The notes under the pieces: generated by a model | The model's input: only the letters and a program-made list of their open reading frames with translations | Databases searched by the model: none | Told to the model about the DNA's origin: nothing | Position numbers and translations under genes: made by a program | In this document: positions 7,778-16,116 of the stretch, one piece after another | Layout: every line of letters begins with the position of its first letter | Position numbering within the stretch: position 1 is the first letter of the stretch | Assembly (NCBI GenBank): GCA_964407695.1 | Contig: CAYOWQ010000016.1 | Span: forward strand, 1 to 43,975 | Origin: CAYOWQ01 sp964407695 | GTDB lineage: Bacteria > Planctomycetota > Phycisphaerae > Phycisphaerales > SM1A02 | Direction of reading: 5' to 3' | DNA: 43,975 nucleotides

Positions 7778-8875
7778 ATGCAAATCATGCCACGCGCGAC
7801 TGGTGTTGTCCTTCAGGCGTTGGTAACGGCGATGTCGGCCGTATTCGTTTTCAACATTGTCGGCTGTTCGGCCAGCCTGCTTGGCACGCCGAAGGCCACG
7901 ACCCGGCGCACCCCCGAAACATCGCCGGAGTCGGGAACGAAGCCTGCCGATTCGCCGCATGCAGCGCCAACTTTGAAGGGGCTGCTTCCGATCTATTCAA
8001 CCTCGGATGATCCTGCCGCGGTGGTTGCGAAATGGGATCAATGGAACGTTCGCAAGGCCTACGTGATGTACCAGAGCGACATCGACCCGAAACGAACGAA
8101 CCGCTGGACCGCGAAGGATCTGACGTATCGCTGGCTCGGCAAGAACGTGCCCGAGGATTTCGACGGGCCGATCTGCCTTGATTGGGAGAATGACGTTCTG
8201 GAGATACTCTCCAAGGGGCCGGAGAACAACCCTGAATGGCAACCGGTGGTCACCGAGATGGTGCAGTTGCTTCAGTTTGTGAAGTCCAAACGACCCAAGG
8301 CGAAGATCGGGTACTACGCGCTGCCACAGACAAAGTACTGGAATCAGGACCAGGTTTACCAGGATCGGATGCTGGCGCTGCACCCGATCTATAAGGAGTC
8401 CACGGCGCTGTTTCCTTCGGCCTATGACTTCTACGGAGAGAACCCCGAGCGGGACAAGGCTGCCTTCGCCACGATCATGCGATTAGCGCTGCGTTGTGCC
8501 GACGGCAAGCCGGTGTATCCATTTGTCTGGCATCGCTATCACGACAGCACGCCACAATGGGGATTCAAACGCATTCCCGGCGACGAGTTCGTCGACCATG
8601 TTCGAAATCTGGTTCACACCGAGTACAACTCAGACCGCATCGACGGCATCATGGCGTGGGGACAGGAGCGGTACTGGTATACCTCGAGCCACCAACGGAA
8701 CGCAGACGGTGCTTTCCTGAAGACCGGAACCGGGTGGGATCGCATCCGAGAGCGCTTTGCGACGGAAGTGCCGGCGGGGCAGACTTTTGATGCGTTCTAT
8801 GAACAGCTGCTCAACGAGACGTACTGCCGGCTGGCCGAGGCGGCCAACGACGTGCCGTGCGTTCACGACCGTTGA
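7778..8875 (+). CDS. Lipoprotein resembling GH56 hyaluronidase-like glycosidase
   Basis: The 365-aa product has a lipoprotein signal with lipobox I-V-G-C (Cys30), then a Thr/Pro-rich linker to ~65. The ATG at 7778 has AGG 7 bases upstream. The remaining ~295 residues recall eukaryotic GH56 hyaluronidases in order: D-W-E at 135-137 (the family's D-x-E acid pair), I-G-Y-Y-x-x-P at 177-183, S-T-A-L-F-P-S at 208-214, K-P-V-Y-P-F-V at 244-250, and I-D-G-I-M-A-W-G at 288-295. This match is by eye and memory of the family, so the function is an inference; a TIM-barrel glycosidase acting on an extracellular polysaccharide is the best guess. It abuts the next, convergent gene with stop codons back to back (TGATCA). 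Confidence 0.7.
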   Translation: MQIMPRATGVVLQALVTAMSAVFVFNIVGCSASLLGTPKATTRRTPETSPESGTKPADSPHAAPTLKGLLPIYSTSDDPAAVVAKWDQWNVRKAYVMYQSDIDPKRTNRWTAKDLTYRWLGKNVPEDFDGPICLDWENDVLEILSKGPENNPEWQPVVTEMVQLLQFVKSKRPKAKIGYYALPQTKYWNQDQVYQDRMLALHPIYKESTALFPSAYDFYGENPERDKAAFATIMRLALRCADGKPVYPFVWHRYHDSTPQWGFKRIPGDEFVDHVRNLVHTEYNSDRIDGIMAWGQERYWYTSSHQRNADGAFLKTGTGWDRIRERFATEVPAGQTFDAFYEQLLNETYCRLAEAANDVPCVHDR

Positions 8876-9370
8876 TCACTGAATTCGCTTTCCATCTTTC
8901 CACATCTGGATGAGCGGCTTCTCGACACCGGGAAACCAGATCTTCCATTCGCCGTCCATCTCGTCGTGCTTGTATCTGCCTTCCTTTTCAAGCTTGCCGT
9001 TCTCAAACCACGATTGCCAGAGTCCGTGCTTCACCCAGCGCTTGGGGTTTTTCGGATCACGCACCATGGGGCACTTGGCGCGCAGCTTGCCGCTGGCGAA
9101 TCGCTCGCGCCACTCCTTCGTCTCCGGCTGCGAGGCGGCGGGCTGACTGGCCGGCTGCGTTGAAGGCTGGGACGCGGGTTGGGTTGAAGGGCGAGACGCG
9201 GGCTGTGTTGCGGAAGGACGCGAACGCGGCGGGTTGGCCGGGCGCGACGCGGGAGGTGCGGCCGCAAGGGCGAATGCAGCGACCACGATGCAGAGGGCGC
9301 TGATTGACATGGTTGTGCGGAATGGCATTCGCGAGTCTAGGCAGGTCACTGCGGGACGAGACAACACCAT
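8876..9370 (-). CDS. Small exported protein with MORN/YwqK-like repeats
   Basis: The 164-aa product has a hydrophobic export segment (about residues 21-38), a Pro/Ser/Thr/Gln low-complexity linker with repeated S-Q-P/S-R-P-x-x-x-Q-P-A units (about 40-80), and a C-terminal domain with G-K-L and G-x-W-x-x-W motifs: 'H-G-L-W-Q-S-W-F-E-N-G-K-L', 'D-G-E-W-K-I-W-F'. These resemble the MORN-type repeats of YwqK-family proteins. I chose ATG 9370 because GGAGG and GAGAGGG precede it; ATGs at 9328 and 9310 would give a shorter n-region but lack a ribosome site. The function is unknown; an anchored periplasmic or cell-surface protein is plausible. Confidence 0.7.
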   Translation of the reverse strand: MVLSRPAVTCLDSRMPFRTTMSISALCIVVAAFALAAAPPASRPANPPRSRPSATQPASRPSTQPASQPSTQPASQPAASQPETKEWRERFASGKLRAKCPMVRDPKNPKRWVKHGLWQSWFENGKLEKEGRYKHDEMDGEWKIWFPGVEKPLIQMWKDGKRIQ

Positions 9371-9550
9371 GGTCCCTCTCCTCCGTGCTGGCGACGAATG
9401 GGACCAATTGCCGGCGGCCAAGGACGGCGAGACCACGATGCAGACATCTGATCGCTCGCCTGACAGGACGGTGTCGGGTTTGGCCGATCGATGTTTCGAA
9501 CGTGATGCAACGAAGCGAATCGCCGATCCGAATCATCCTGGGTTGTGCCA

Positions 9551-9582
9551 AAAACAACATCGCCCCATGAAGGGGCGATGTT
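9551..9582 (-). terminator. Intrinsic terminator of the sugar dehydrogenase-like gene
   Basis: An 11-bp perfect stem (9556-9566 with 9572-9582) with a 5-base loop is followed on the minus strand by GTTTT from 9555 to 9551. It lies 32 bases past the stop at 9614. Confidence 0.85.
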
Positions 9583-9613
9583 TGATCTCCAGAAGAAAGA
9601 ACGATGCGAGGGG

Positions 9614-11191
9614 TCAGACGGTCCAGAACGAGAGCAGGAGGCCGAGGTCTGCACCGTCGACCGACCCGCTGCCGTCGAGGTCGCCGACGCAATCGCCGCG
9701 ACCCGGGCAATCGCCCCAACCCGCGAGCAGAAGCCCGAGGTCAGCACCGTCGACATTTCCATCTCCGTTGAGATCGCCGGGAACGGCCTCACAGGTGTCG
9801 ATGACGCCGTTGCTGTTGCGATCCGGAGCGCCCGCGGCGATGTCGCACGAATCCGAAATGCCGTTGCTGTCGCAATCGGTCAGCGTGGCGGGAATGATCT
9901 TGAAGATCTGGCCGGAGGCAGCGCCGCCGTGATCAACCATGTAGATCTCGCCATTGGCATCTTCACCGAAGTTGACGATCTGGTTGGCGGTGAATCCGTC
10001 GATTGAAGGCGACAGTTCGGCGGTGCGAACGGCGAAATTCGAAATGGAGGAGCCGTTGTATGAGAACGACCAGATGGTGCCGACCACGTATTCAGCGAAG
10101 AAATAGGTGCCCTGGAGGGAGGGGATGGCGCAGCCGCGATAGACCGTGCCGCCGGTGACCGAGCGGGAGCCGCCGCCGGGATGGTTGTAGGTATGAATGG
10201 GCGCGATCAACGAGGCATCCGAACAGGTACAACCCGTGAAGCCCGTGCAGCTGTTGCCTTCCTTGCAGCGCCATCCATAGTTGCGGCCGCCCATATAGCC
10301 GGCATCGCCGGGCATGGAGCCGATCTCATTGGCGGGTTGATAGGAGATTTCCTCAATCGCGTTCTGACCAACGTCGCCGATGTAGAGCTCTCCGGTCAGT
10401 CGATCGAACGCGCAACGCCAGGGGTTGCGAACTCCGTAGGCCCAAATTTCGTCATCGCCCGCGATTCCGACGAACGGGTTATCCCCGGGAATGTGGTAGT
10501 TGGCGTTGGTCGCGGCGAAATCGTCATCGTCGGCGGTGCCGGGAATGCCATCGGCGCCCGTGACGTCGAGTCGAAGGATCTTGCCAAGTCTGTTGGAGGT
10601 GAGGTCCTGAGCATTGCCGGTGGGCTCGCTGTGGCCGGTACCCATGTCATTGGCGTTGCCGCCATCGCCGGTGGCGATGTAGAGCATCCCGTCAGGACCG
10701 AAGTCGATCCAGCCACCATTGTGATTCGCCTGGGGTTGATCAAAGGTGATGATGGTGACGCCGCTGGTGCCGTCGGCGATGTTGGGATCAGCGCTGACCT
10801 TGTAGCGAGCGACGACGGTGTCGCCCCCGCCGGAGGTCGCGGTGTAGTAGACGAAGAAGTAGCCGTTGTTGGCGTAGTCGGGGTGAAAGGTCAGTCCGAG
10901 GAGGCCCTGCTCATCATTGGTGCTGGAACCGCCGACCACGATGGGATCGATATTCAGGAATGGGGTGGCGTTCACCGTTTCGCTGGCGAGGTTCAGGATC
11001 TTGATGACGCCCTTCTTTTCCACGATGAACAACCGTGCAGCGTCGCCCGGAGCATGGGTGACCATCGTGGGGAACGCAAGCCCGGTGGCGATGCGATCCG
11101 ACTTCAGTGGCTCAATGCCGACGCCGGCAGAGCTCATCGCGGCGGTCGCCAGGCATGTAAACGAGGCGATCATCATTGACAACTTCATCAT
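9614..11191 (-). CDS. Secreted PQQ-type sugar dehydrogenase-like protein with paired dockerin-like tail
   Basis: The 525-aa product carries a signal peptide (about 1-24). The tandem ATGs at 11191/11188 follow GGAAGGA at 5 bases spacing, which beats the upstream ATG at 11206. Residues about 30-440 form a glucose/sorbosone dehydrogenase-type propeller: G-L-L-G-L-x-F-H-P at 97-105, N-H-N-G-G with the candidate catalytic His157, F-G-P-D-G-M-L-Y-I-A-T-G-D-G-G 164-178, R-N-P-W-R and G-D-V-G-Q-N later. Next come two D-x-N-x-N-G-[IV]-x-D-x-C units, then two G-A-D-L-G-L-L-L-x-x-W units; the protein ends two residues after the last Trp. It probably oxidises sugars outside the cell, but PQQ use is inferred. 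Confidence 0.88.
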   Translation of the reverse strand: MMKLSMMIASFTCLATAAMSSAGVGIEPLKSDRIATGLAFPTMVTHAPGDAARLFIVEKKGVIKILNLASETVNATPFLNIDPIVVGGSSTNDEQGLLGLTFHPDYANNGYFFVYYTATSGGGDTVVARYKVSADPNIADGTSGVTIITFDQPQANHNGGWIDFGPDGMLYIATGDGGNANDMGTGHSEPTGNAQDLTSNRLGKILRLDVTGADGIPGTADDDDFAATNANYHIPGDNPFVGIAGDDEIWAYGVRNPWRCAFDRLTGELYIGDVGQNAIEEISYQPANEIGSMPGDAGYMGGRNYGWRCKEGNSCTGFTGCTCSDASLIAPIHTYNHPGGGSRSVTGGTVYRGCAIPSLQGTYFFAEYVVGTIWSFSYNGSSISNFAVRTAELSPSIDGFTANQIVNFGEDANGEIYMVDHGGAASGQIFKIIPATLTDCDSNGISDSCDIAAGAPDRNSNGVIDTCEAVPGDLNGDGNVDGADLGLLLAGWGDCPGRGDCVGDLDGSGSVDGADLGLLLSFWTV

Positions 11192-11321
11192 TCTGTTCCT
11201 TCCCATGGTGCTGGAGCGGGCGACCGACATGCGGCCGCTTGCGAGGTGGTCTTACTCACACTGATGTCACGACAAAGCCAAACTCACGCGATGCCGGGCA
11301 GCCAGCCGGGACCCACGACTC

Positions 11322-11343
11322 CCACAAACCCTGCGGTTTGTGG
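11322..11343. terminator. Hairpin without T-run downstream of the M28 peptidase gene
   Basis: A 9-bp perfect stem (11322-11330 with 11335-11343) and CTGC loop sits between the M28 peptidase stop codon and the next minus-strand gene. No T-run follows, so termination is uncertain; an mRNA-stability hairpin is an alternative. Confidence 0.4.
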
Positions 11344-11408
11344 CATCTCGCAGCCTGAGGGTAACCCACGCGAAACGGTGCGACAAGGAATTTCTGCTGA
11401 AACCCCGG

Positions 11409-13481
11409 TCAATCGGAGTTTTTGTTTGCATTTTGATAGGATTCGACGACTATCCGGTAGTTATCGAGAGCAGCCTTCGCCCGGGCGATATCACCGACCG
11501 TGAGCGCCTCGCGCAGTTCAGGAAGTGTGAGCGTTGCATAGCCGGAATTGGGGTCCGTGGTCGCATAGCGGTTGCGAAACCAAGGCCTGTTCCGGAGACC
11601 ATCTCCCAACCACCGACGATCGGCTTTCATGATTTCTTCGTTGCGCTGCTCGCTATCCGTCATCGCGTCCAGGCGGGTTCGATATTCATCGGATGTCACT
11701 GCGATGAATTCGATCAATTGCTGGACTTCTGATTTGAGCCCGTGTTCGGCAAGCGATGGTTCGAGCGCCTCAAGCTGATTCTTGAAGCCGATGAGCGTCC
11801 GCCAAGGTTCGAGCGGAATGATTTCATCGTCTGCCAATCGGGTGGCGGCCTGCACCGTCATTCCCGTCACCATGACGGCGGGCGAATAGTCGTCGCCCAC
11901 CACGTGCCGGTACCAATCGATCGTGTCGTAATTGGAGTGGTACGAGTTGCCGGCGCTCCCCGACCCACCGAGGCCACAGGAGGGAACACCAAGGTGGCAG
12001 TAAAAGCCGACGTGGTCGCTTCCGCCGCCAAGCTCACCGAATGCTCCGGCGACCAATTCGCCCAGATCGCAGGAAGGCGCATCCTGGCCGGCGGCAGCCA
12101 ATGAGGCTTGGGAATCAAAGATCGACTCACTTCCTGCACAGGTCGGGACGTGTCGTGTCGACTCCAGCAGCACGCCCCGCATTGATGGACTGCAGGATGC
12201 GCCGAAATTCGGACCCATCGCGGCCATGTCGAGATTGAGATAGGCGACGGCGTTGTGATGAAGCTCTTCGGCATGGGCTTCGCACCACTCCGATGAGCCG
12301 ATGATGCCGAATTCCTCAGCGCCCCACGCCGCGAAGACAAGGGTACGGCGCGGTCGCCAGCCCGATTTGGCTCGTTCCGCACAGAGGCGGGCCGCCTCCA
12401 TCAGGCAGATCGTGCCCGCAAGGGGGTCGGAGGCCCCGAATCCCCAGGCATCATGATGACAGCCGATGATGACCTCGCGTTGGGGTTCCACCGAGCCACG
12501 AATTCGGCCGATGACGTTGGCCGTTCGCATCACCAATCGTTCCTGTTGAACCCGAAGCCGCAGTTGCAGATCAGGGCCCCCACTGATTCGATAGGTGAAC
12601 GGCAATCCACCCTGCCAGCCCTGGGGGACAGGGTCTCCTCTCATCAACGACATGACGGCCTGCGCTGCGGCGTAGCCGATTGGCTGAACGGGAATCGTGG
12701 GCAATCCGACATCCTTGGGATCGAGCCGCACGGCGTCCTGCGTTGCGGGAATGCCTGGTGTCAGCGGATCTCCGACGTATGGAAGTTCAAGCAATGATCC
12801 TCGCTGGATGCACGATGCATTGGCCCATCCGCCTTCGGGATACACGAGTCCCTTGGTAAACCCGCTGTCGGCAGGGTCGGTGTAGATGATGAGACCCGCC
12901 GCGCCAGCCTCCTCGGCAAACTTGGCTTTGAAGCCCCGGTAGTTGCCGCCGTAGCGCGCCACGACAATCTTGCCCCGGCAATCGATCCCGAGATTCCTCA
13001 GCTGGTCAAAGTCCGCCCGGGTGCCGTAGTTGGCATAGACAACTTCGGCGGTGACGTCTCCTGAACCAGAAAACGCATTCCATCCGTAGGTCAAGCCGGG
13101 ATGGGCTGATGCAGGATCTTCGAGAAGGTTGTCTTCTCGAATGGGCAGGGAGACAACTCCTCGCCTCTCGCCGGACGGGTTCTGCTGGTCGGCCGGAGCT
13201 GGTGCGGACTCGTTCTGACGAACGATCTCGAGGCGGGCATCAATCGGCCTGCAGAGGTAGGGCCAGATTTCGTGCACTTCCACTTCCAATCCCATCTCGT
13301 CGAAGGAAGCACGAATTCGCTCAATGGTTCGTTCGTCGCCCGGCGTTCCCGCCACATGAGGTTCTGACCCGAGGAGTTGGTGGAATTGTCGAAGAGACTC
13401 GGCTGATGGCGCAAGGGAACCGGCCCCGCCGCCAGCCAGGATCATCGCCACAATGTTTACAACGAATGGAAATGCGGCCAT
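11409..13481 (-). CDS. M28 metallocarboxypeptidase, glutamate carboxypeptidase II type
   Basis: The 690-aa product has a hydrophobic N-terminus (about 2-20) that could be a signal or anchor, a PA-type insert (about 130-265, with Y-A-N-Y-G and G-K-I-V-V-A-R-Y-G), and a co-catalytic zinc domain. Ligands by position: H-H-D-A-W (His342), S-D-P (Asp352), A-E-E-F-G (Glu389 catalytic base, Glu390 ligand), L-N-L-D-M (Asp418) and Y-H-S-N-Y-D-T (His515). The C-terminal ~150 residues fit the transferrin-receptor-like dimerisation domain. All catalytic residues are present. It should release C-terminal residues, possibly glutamate, from peptides outside the cytoplasm. The start is uncertain: GTG at 13529 is also in frame and neither has a clear ribosome site. 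It is divergent from the glycosylasparaginase gene. Confidence 0.9.
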   Translation of the reverse strand: MAAFPFVVNIVAMILAGGGAGSLAPSAESLRQFHQLLGSEPHVAGTPGDERTIERIRASFDEMGLEVEVHEIWPYLCRPIDARLEIVRQNESAPAPADQQNPSGERRGVVSLPIREDNLLEDPASAHPGLTYGWNAFSGSGDVTAEVVYANYGTRADFDQLRNLGIDCRGKIVVARYGGNYRGFKAKFAEEAGAAGLIIYTDPADSGFTKGLVYPEGGWANASCIQRGSLLELPYVGDPLTPGIPATQDAVRLDPKDVGLPTIPVQPIGYAAAQAVMSLMRGDPVPQGWQGGLPFTYRISGGPDLQLRLRVQQERLVMRTANVIGRIRGSVEPQREVIIGCHHDAWGFGASDPLAGTICLMEAARLCAERAKSGWRPRRTLVFAAWGAEEFGIIGSSEWCEAHAEELHHNAVAYLNLDMAAMGPNFGASCSPSMRGVLLESTRHVPTCAGSESIFDSQASLAAAGQDAPSCDLGELVAGAFGELGGGSDHVGFYCHLGVPSCGLGGSGSAGNSYHSNYDTIDWYRHVVGDDYSPAVMVTGMTVQAATRLADDEIIPLEPWRTLIGFKNQLEALEPSLAEHGLKSEVQQLIEFIAVTSDEYRTRLDAMTDSEQRNEEIMKADRRWLGDGLRNRPWFRNRYATTDPNSGYATLTLPELREALTVGDIARAKAALDNYRIVVESYQNANKNSD

Positions 13482-13589
13482 GCCAACATCATGAGTCAAG
13501 GGCCTTTGAGAATCCAGCCGGATCGACACCGGATTTCAAGCGGCAGCCCCGGCCGCGAAAGGACCGGATTGATGCGATAATGCAGCGTC

Positions 13590-14564
13590 ATGCCTGCGCC
13601 AATCATCGTTTCCACATGGTCATTTGGAATGCGTGCCAATTCCGCGGCGTGGCCGGACCTCATGCGTGGCGGATCAAGCCTTGACGCCGTCGAGCGGGCA
13701 TGCCGAGCCGTGGAGGCCGACCCGGAGGTTGATTCGGTCGGTTACGGCGGCCTTCCGGACGCCGGCGGGCGGGTAAGCCTGGATGGATGCATCATGCAAT
13801 CGCCGGGCCGGTGCGGAAGCGTGTGCTTCGAGCGGCAGTTCCTTCATCCGGTTTCCATTGCCCGGCGAGTCATGGAGCAAACCAGCCACGTCATGCTCGC
13901 CGGCGACGGGGCTGAAGCATTTGCCGTCGAGCAGGGTTTCAAGCGCGACGATCTGCTGGCGCCGGCCGCCCGAACCGCCTGGGAGAAATGGCGCGACAAC
14001 CCCTGGCCCGTCGATCAGTCTCGAGATCGCGGGTATGCGCCGCCGCGGCCGATGGATCGAGGAAGCGCTGATGGGCGCGGATCGGGACCGCTGTTTCGCG
14101 CATCCGGGGACGAGGCCGGCTGGCGACACCACGACACCATTGGGGTGCTGGCGCTTGACGTGCAGCACGAACTTGCGGGAGCGTGCTCGACGAGCGGAAC
14201 CCCGTTCAAGCGGGCCGGTCGCGTCGGCGATTCGCCGATCATCGGTCATGGGCTGTATGTCGATCCATCGGCGGGGGCCGCCACCGCGACCGGCGCGGGT
14301 GAGTTGATCATGGGCGTCTGTGGGTCGTTCCTCTGCGTGGAGTTCATGCGTGGAGGAATGGATCCCTTCTCGGCAGCCATGAAAGTGCTGGAGCGGATCG
14401 CGAAGTCATATTCACTGGCTCCGCATCACCAAGTCGCGTTTCTGGCGATGAAGCCTGATGGATCCTGGTCATCGGCATCTCTCCGACCCGGGTATCGCAC
14501 AAGCGTTCGCTCAGCGCACCGGGAGGAAGCCGTGGAACCTGACGGAGTGCTGATTCCGTCGTGA
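13590..14564 (+). CDS. Glycosylasparaginase-like Ntn hydrolase
   Basis: The 324-aa product matches the N4-(beta-N-acetylglucosaminyl)-L-asparaginase/isoaspartyl peptidase family. The autocleavage site is H-D-T-I-G at 181-185, with Thr183 as the expected new N-terminal nucleophile. S-T-S-G-T-P-F-K-R-A-G-R-V-G-D-S at 200-215 and A-T-A-T-G-A-G-E at 231-238 form the substrate pocket. The alpha chain starts with a typical S-T-W-x-F-G segment and shows D-A-V-E at 32-35 and the G-Y-G-G-L-P motif at 51-56. No clear signal peptide is seen, so the location is uncertain. It probably cleaves GlcNAc-Asn or related amides. It is divergent from the M28 peptidase (108 bases) and convergent, one base apart, with the sulfotransferase gene. 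Confidence 0.9.
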   Translation: MPAPIIVSTWSFGMRANSAAWPDLMRGGSSLDAVERACRAVEADPEVDSVGYGGLPDAGGRVSLDGCIMQSPGRCGSVCFERQFLHPVSIARRVMEQTSHVMLAGDGAEAFAVEQGFKRDDLLAPAARTAWEKWRDNPWPVDQSRDRGYAPPRPMDRGSADGRGSGPLFRASGDEAGWRHHDTIGVLALDVQHELAGACSTSGTPFKRAGRVGDSPIIGHGLYVDPSAGAATATGAGELIMGVCGSFLCVEFMRGGMDPFSAAMKVLERIAKSYSLAPHHQVAFLAMKPDGSWSSASLRPGYRTSVRSAHREEAVEPDGVLIPS

Positions 14565-14565
14565 C

Positions 14566-16071
14566 CTACTTGGGCGCCAGCGGCCCAAGGGCATCGCGAA
14601 GGGGCCCCAGGAATTTCTCATAGTTCCTCCATCGTCCCGAGGAGGTCTTGTAGATCGGCTTGCGCACCTGAGCGTTGCTGGTGGTCATGGCGAGCCGCTT
14701 GCTCTCGTGGAACCGCAGGCAGTCGTCGGTCCACGGCAATCCGGTGAATGCCACGAGCTCTCGAGCCTTGCTTTCGAAGTCGTCCACCACGGATTCATAC
14801 GGCATGTCGATGATGGGGATGTCGAGGACCTTCTTCCAGTGGTCCATGATCTTCACGTACTGCCGATAGAAATGCCCGAGGGTGGACAGGCGATAGGCAT
14901 AGGGCATGTAACCGAAGAACATGTGCATGTAGCACGAGAGGCACGTATCCATCGGATTGCGCATGCAATGGATGATCCGCGCCCGCGGGAACATCAGCTG
15001 GATCAGGCCCAGCATCGCGAAATTCTGCGGCATCTTGTCGATGATGCGAGTGGCTTCCGGCGCCAATTCACGCAGAAACTCGAGGTACTTCGTTGCATTG
15101 GAGACGACCTTCTCCTTCGTAACGAGGTCGGGGAAGACAATCAGCGGAAGGCCGACAATGGCCTTCCCCATGATGCTCATGCCGGCCGCGGGAATCCCTC
15201 CCAGTTCACCCGCGGCATACGCGCCCGGCAGACAGGAAAGGACCTGCTCCACCAGGGTCGTGCCGGATCTTGGCATGCCCACGATGAACATCAGCGACTC
15301 GTCATCAATGTCGGAGGTAGGCAGGCGTCGGATGGTCTCGCGCGTCCAGACCTGGATGACCCGATCAAACGCAGCCTCGACGGCCTCGGATTCATATCGA
15401 TACTGGACCTGTTCATTCGCCCGATGAAAGTACGGAAAGGCCTCCTCATACCGACCCAGCCGGTCGAGCATGTCACCGATGCAGAAGAAAAGACTGGCGC
15501 GGCTCTGTGCATCCTTGGGTGGATTGACCTCGACTCTCTTGAGGTACTGCAGGGCTTCCTCGACGCGGCCGACCTTCGGCGCGGCCCGCGAGAACACCCA
15601 ACCGATGGTCATGTCGACGGTGTCGCGCTTGAGCGCCGGCTCGATCATCGCGGCGGCGGCCGCCTCGTCAGCCTGCAACACCAGCAGTTCGGCCTTGTGG
15701 GCGAGTGCATTCAAGTCATCGGGGCGAAGCTGAAGAATGCGATCCAAACAGGCATTTGCTTCATCGAACTTTCCGCCCGCGCGCCAGGCCGAGGCAAGCG
15801 ACCGGAGGTCCTCAATGTCATCGGGGCGCATGGCAAGCGACTTCTCGAGGAACTGCTTCCCGACGGCGCCGCGGCCAAGCTTGATATTCACCTGCCCAAG
15901 CGTGGAGATGAGGTGCACGTCTTCGGGCCATTTGGCGCGCATCGCTTCCAGGACCGCCAGCGCCTTTCCCGGCTGGCCTGATCGCAGATAGGCGCCTGCC
16001 TCGTTCATCTGGAGCTGATACTCCTGAGGCTTGCTGCCGGGGAGGGAGAAGGATGGATTGGTCTGCGTCAT
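14566..16071 (-). CDS. TPR-sulfotransferase (paralogue 3 of operon)
   Basis: The 501-aa product has TPR-like helices over about residues 20-225 (A-L-A-V-L-E, P-D-D-x-x-x-L patterns) and a PAPS-dependent sulfotransferase domain from about 255. The 5'-phosphosulfate loop is V-G-M-P-R-S-G-T-T at 264-272, followed by L-V-E-Q. The 3'-phosphate motif is R-N-P-M-D-T-C-L-S-C-Y. ATG at 16071 is preferred to a TTG at 16095 as an ordinary start; its ribosome site is weak. No signal peptide is visible, so it should act in the cytoplasm. It is the last gene of the run, 45 bases after the preceding one. The acceptor is unknown: glycan, lipid or protein are all possible. Confidence 0.88.
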   Translation of the reverse strand: MTQTNPSFSLPGSKPQEYQLQMNEAGAYLRSGQPGKALAVLEAMRAKWPEDVHLISTLGQVNIKLGRGAVGKQFLEKSLAMRPDDIEDLRSLASAWRAGGKFDEANACLDRILQLRPDDLNALAHKAELLVLQADEAAAAAMIEPALKRDTVDMTIGWVFSRAAPKVGRVEEALQYLKRVEVNPPKDAQSRASLFFCIGDMLDRLGRYEEAFPYFHRANEQVQYRYESEAVEAAFDRVIQVWTRETIRRLPTSDIDDESLMFIVGMPRSGTTLVEQVLSCLPGAYAAGELGGIPAAGMSIMGKAIVGLPLIVFPDLVTKEKVVSNATKYLEFLRELAPEATRIIDKMPQNFAMLGLIQLMFPRARIIHCMRNPMDTCLSCYMHMFFGYMPYAYRLSTLGHFYRQYVKIMDHWKKVLDIPIIDMPYESVVDDFESKARELVAFTGLPWTDDCLRFHESKRLAMTTSNAQVRKPIYKTSSGRWRNYEKFLGPLRDALGPLAPK

Positions 16072-16116
16072 AGGGGCTTGCGGGGCTGGTTCCAACAGAC
16101 AGGCAATGGGTGATCG

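Noticed and set aside
10181..11179. Plus-strand frame of 332 codons opposite the sugar dehydrogenase-like gene
   Set aside because: Ala/Gly/Val/Asp-rich antisense shadow without motifs; the minus strand has family motifs and a good ribosome site.
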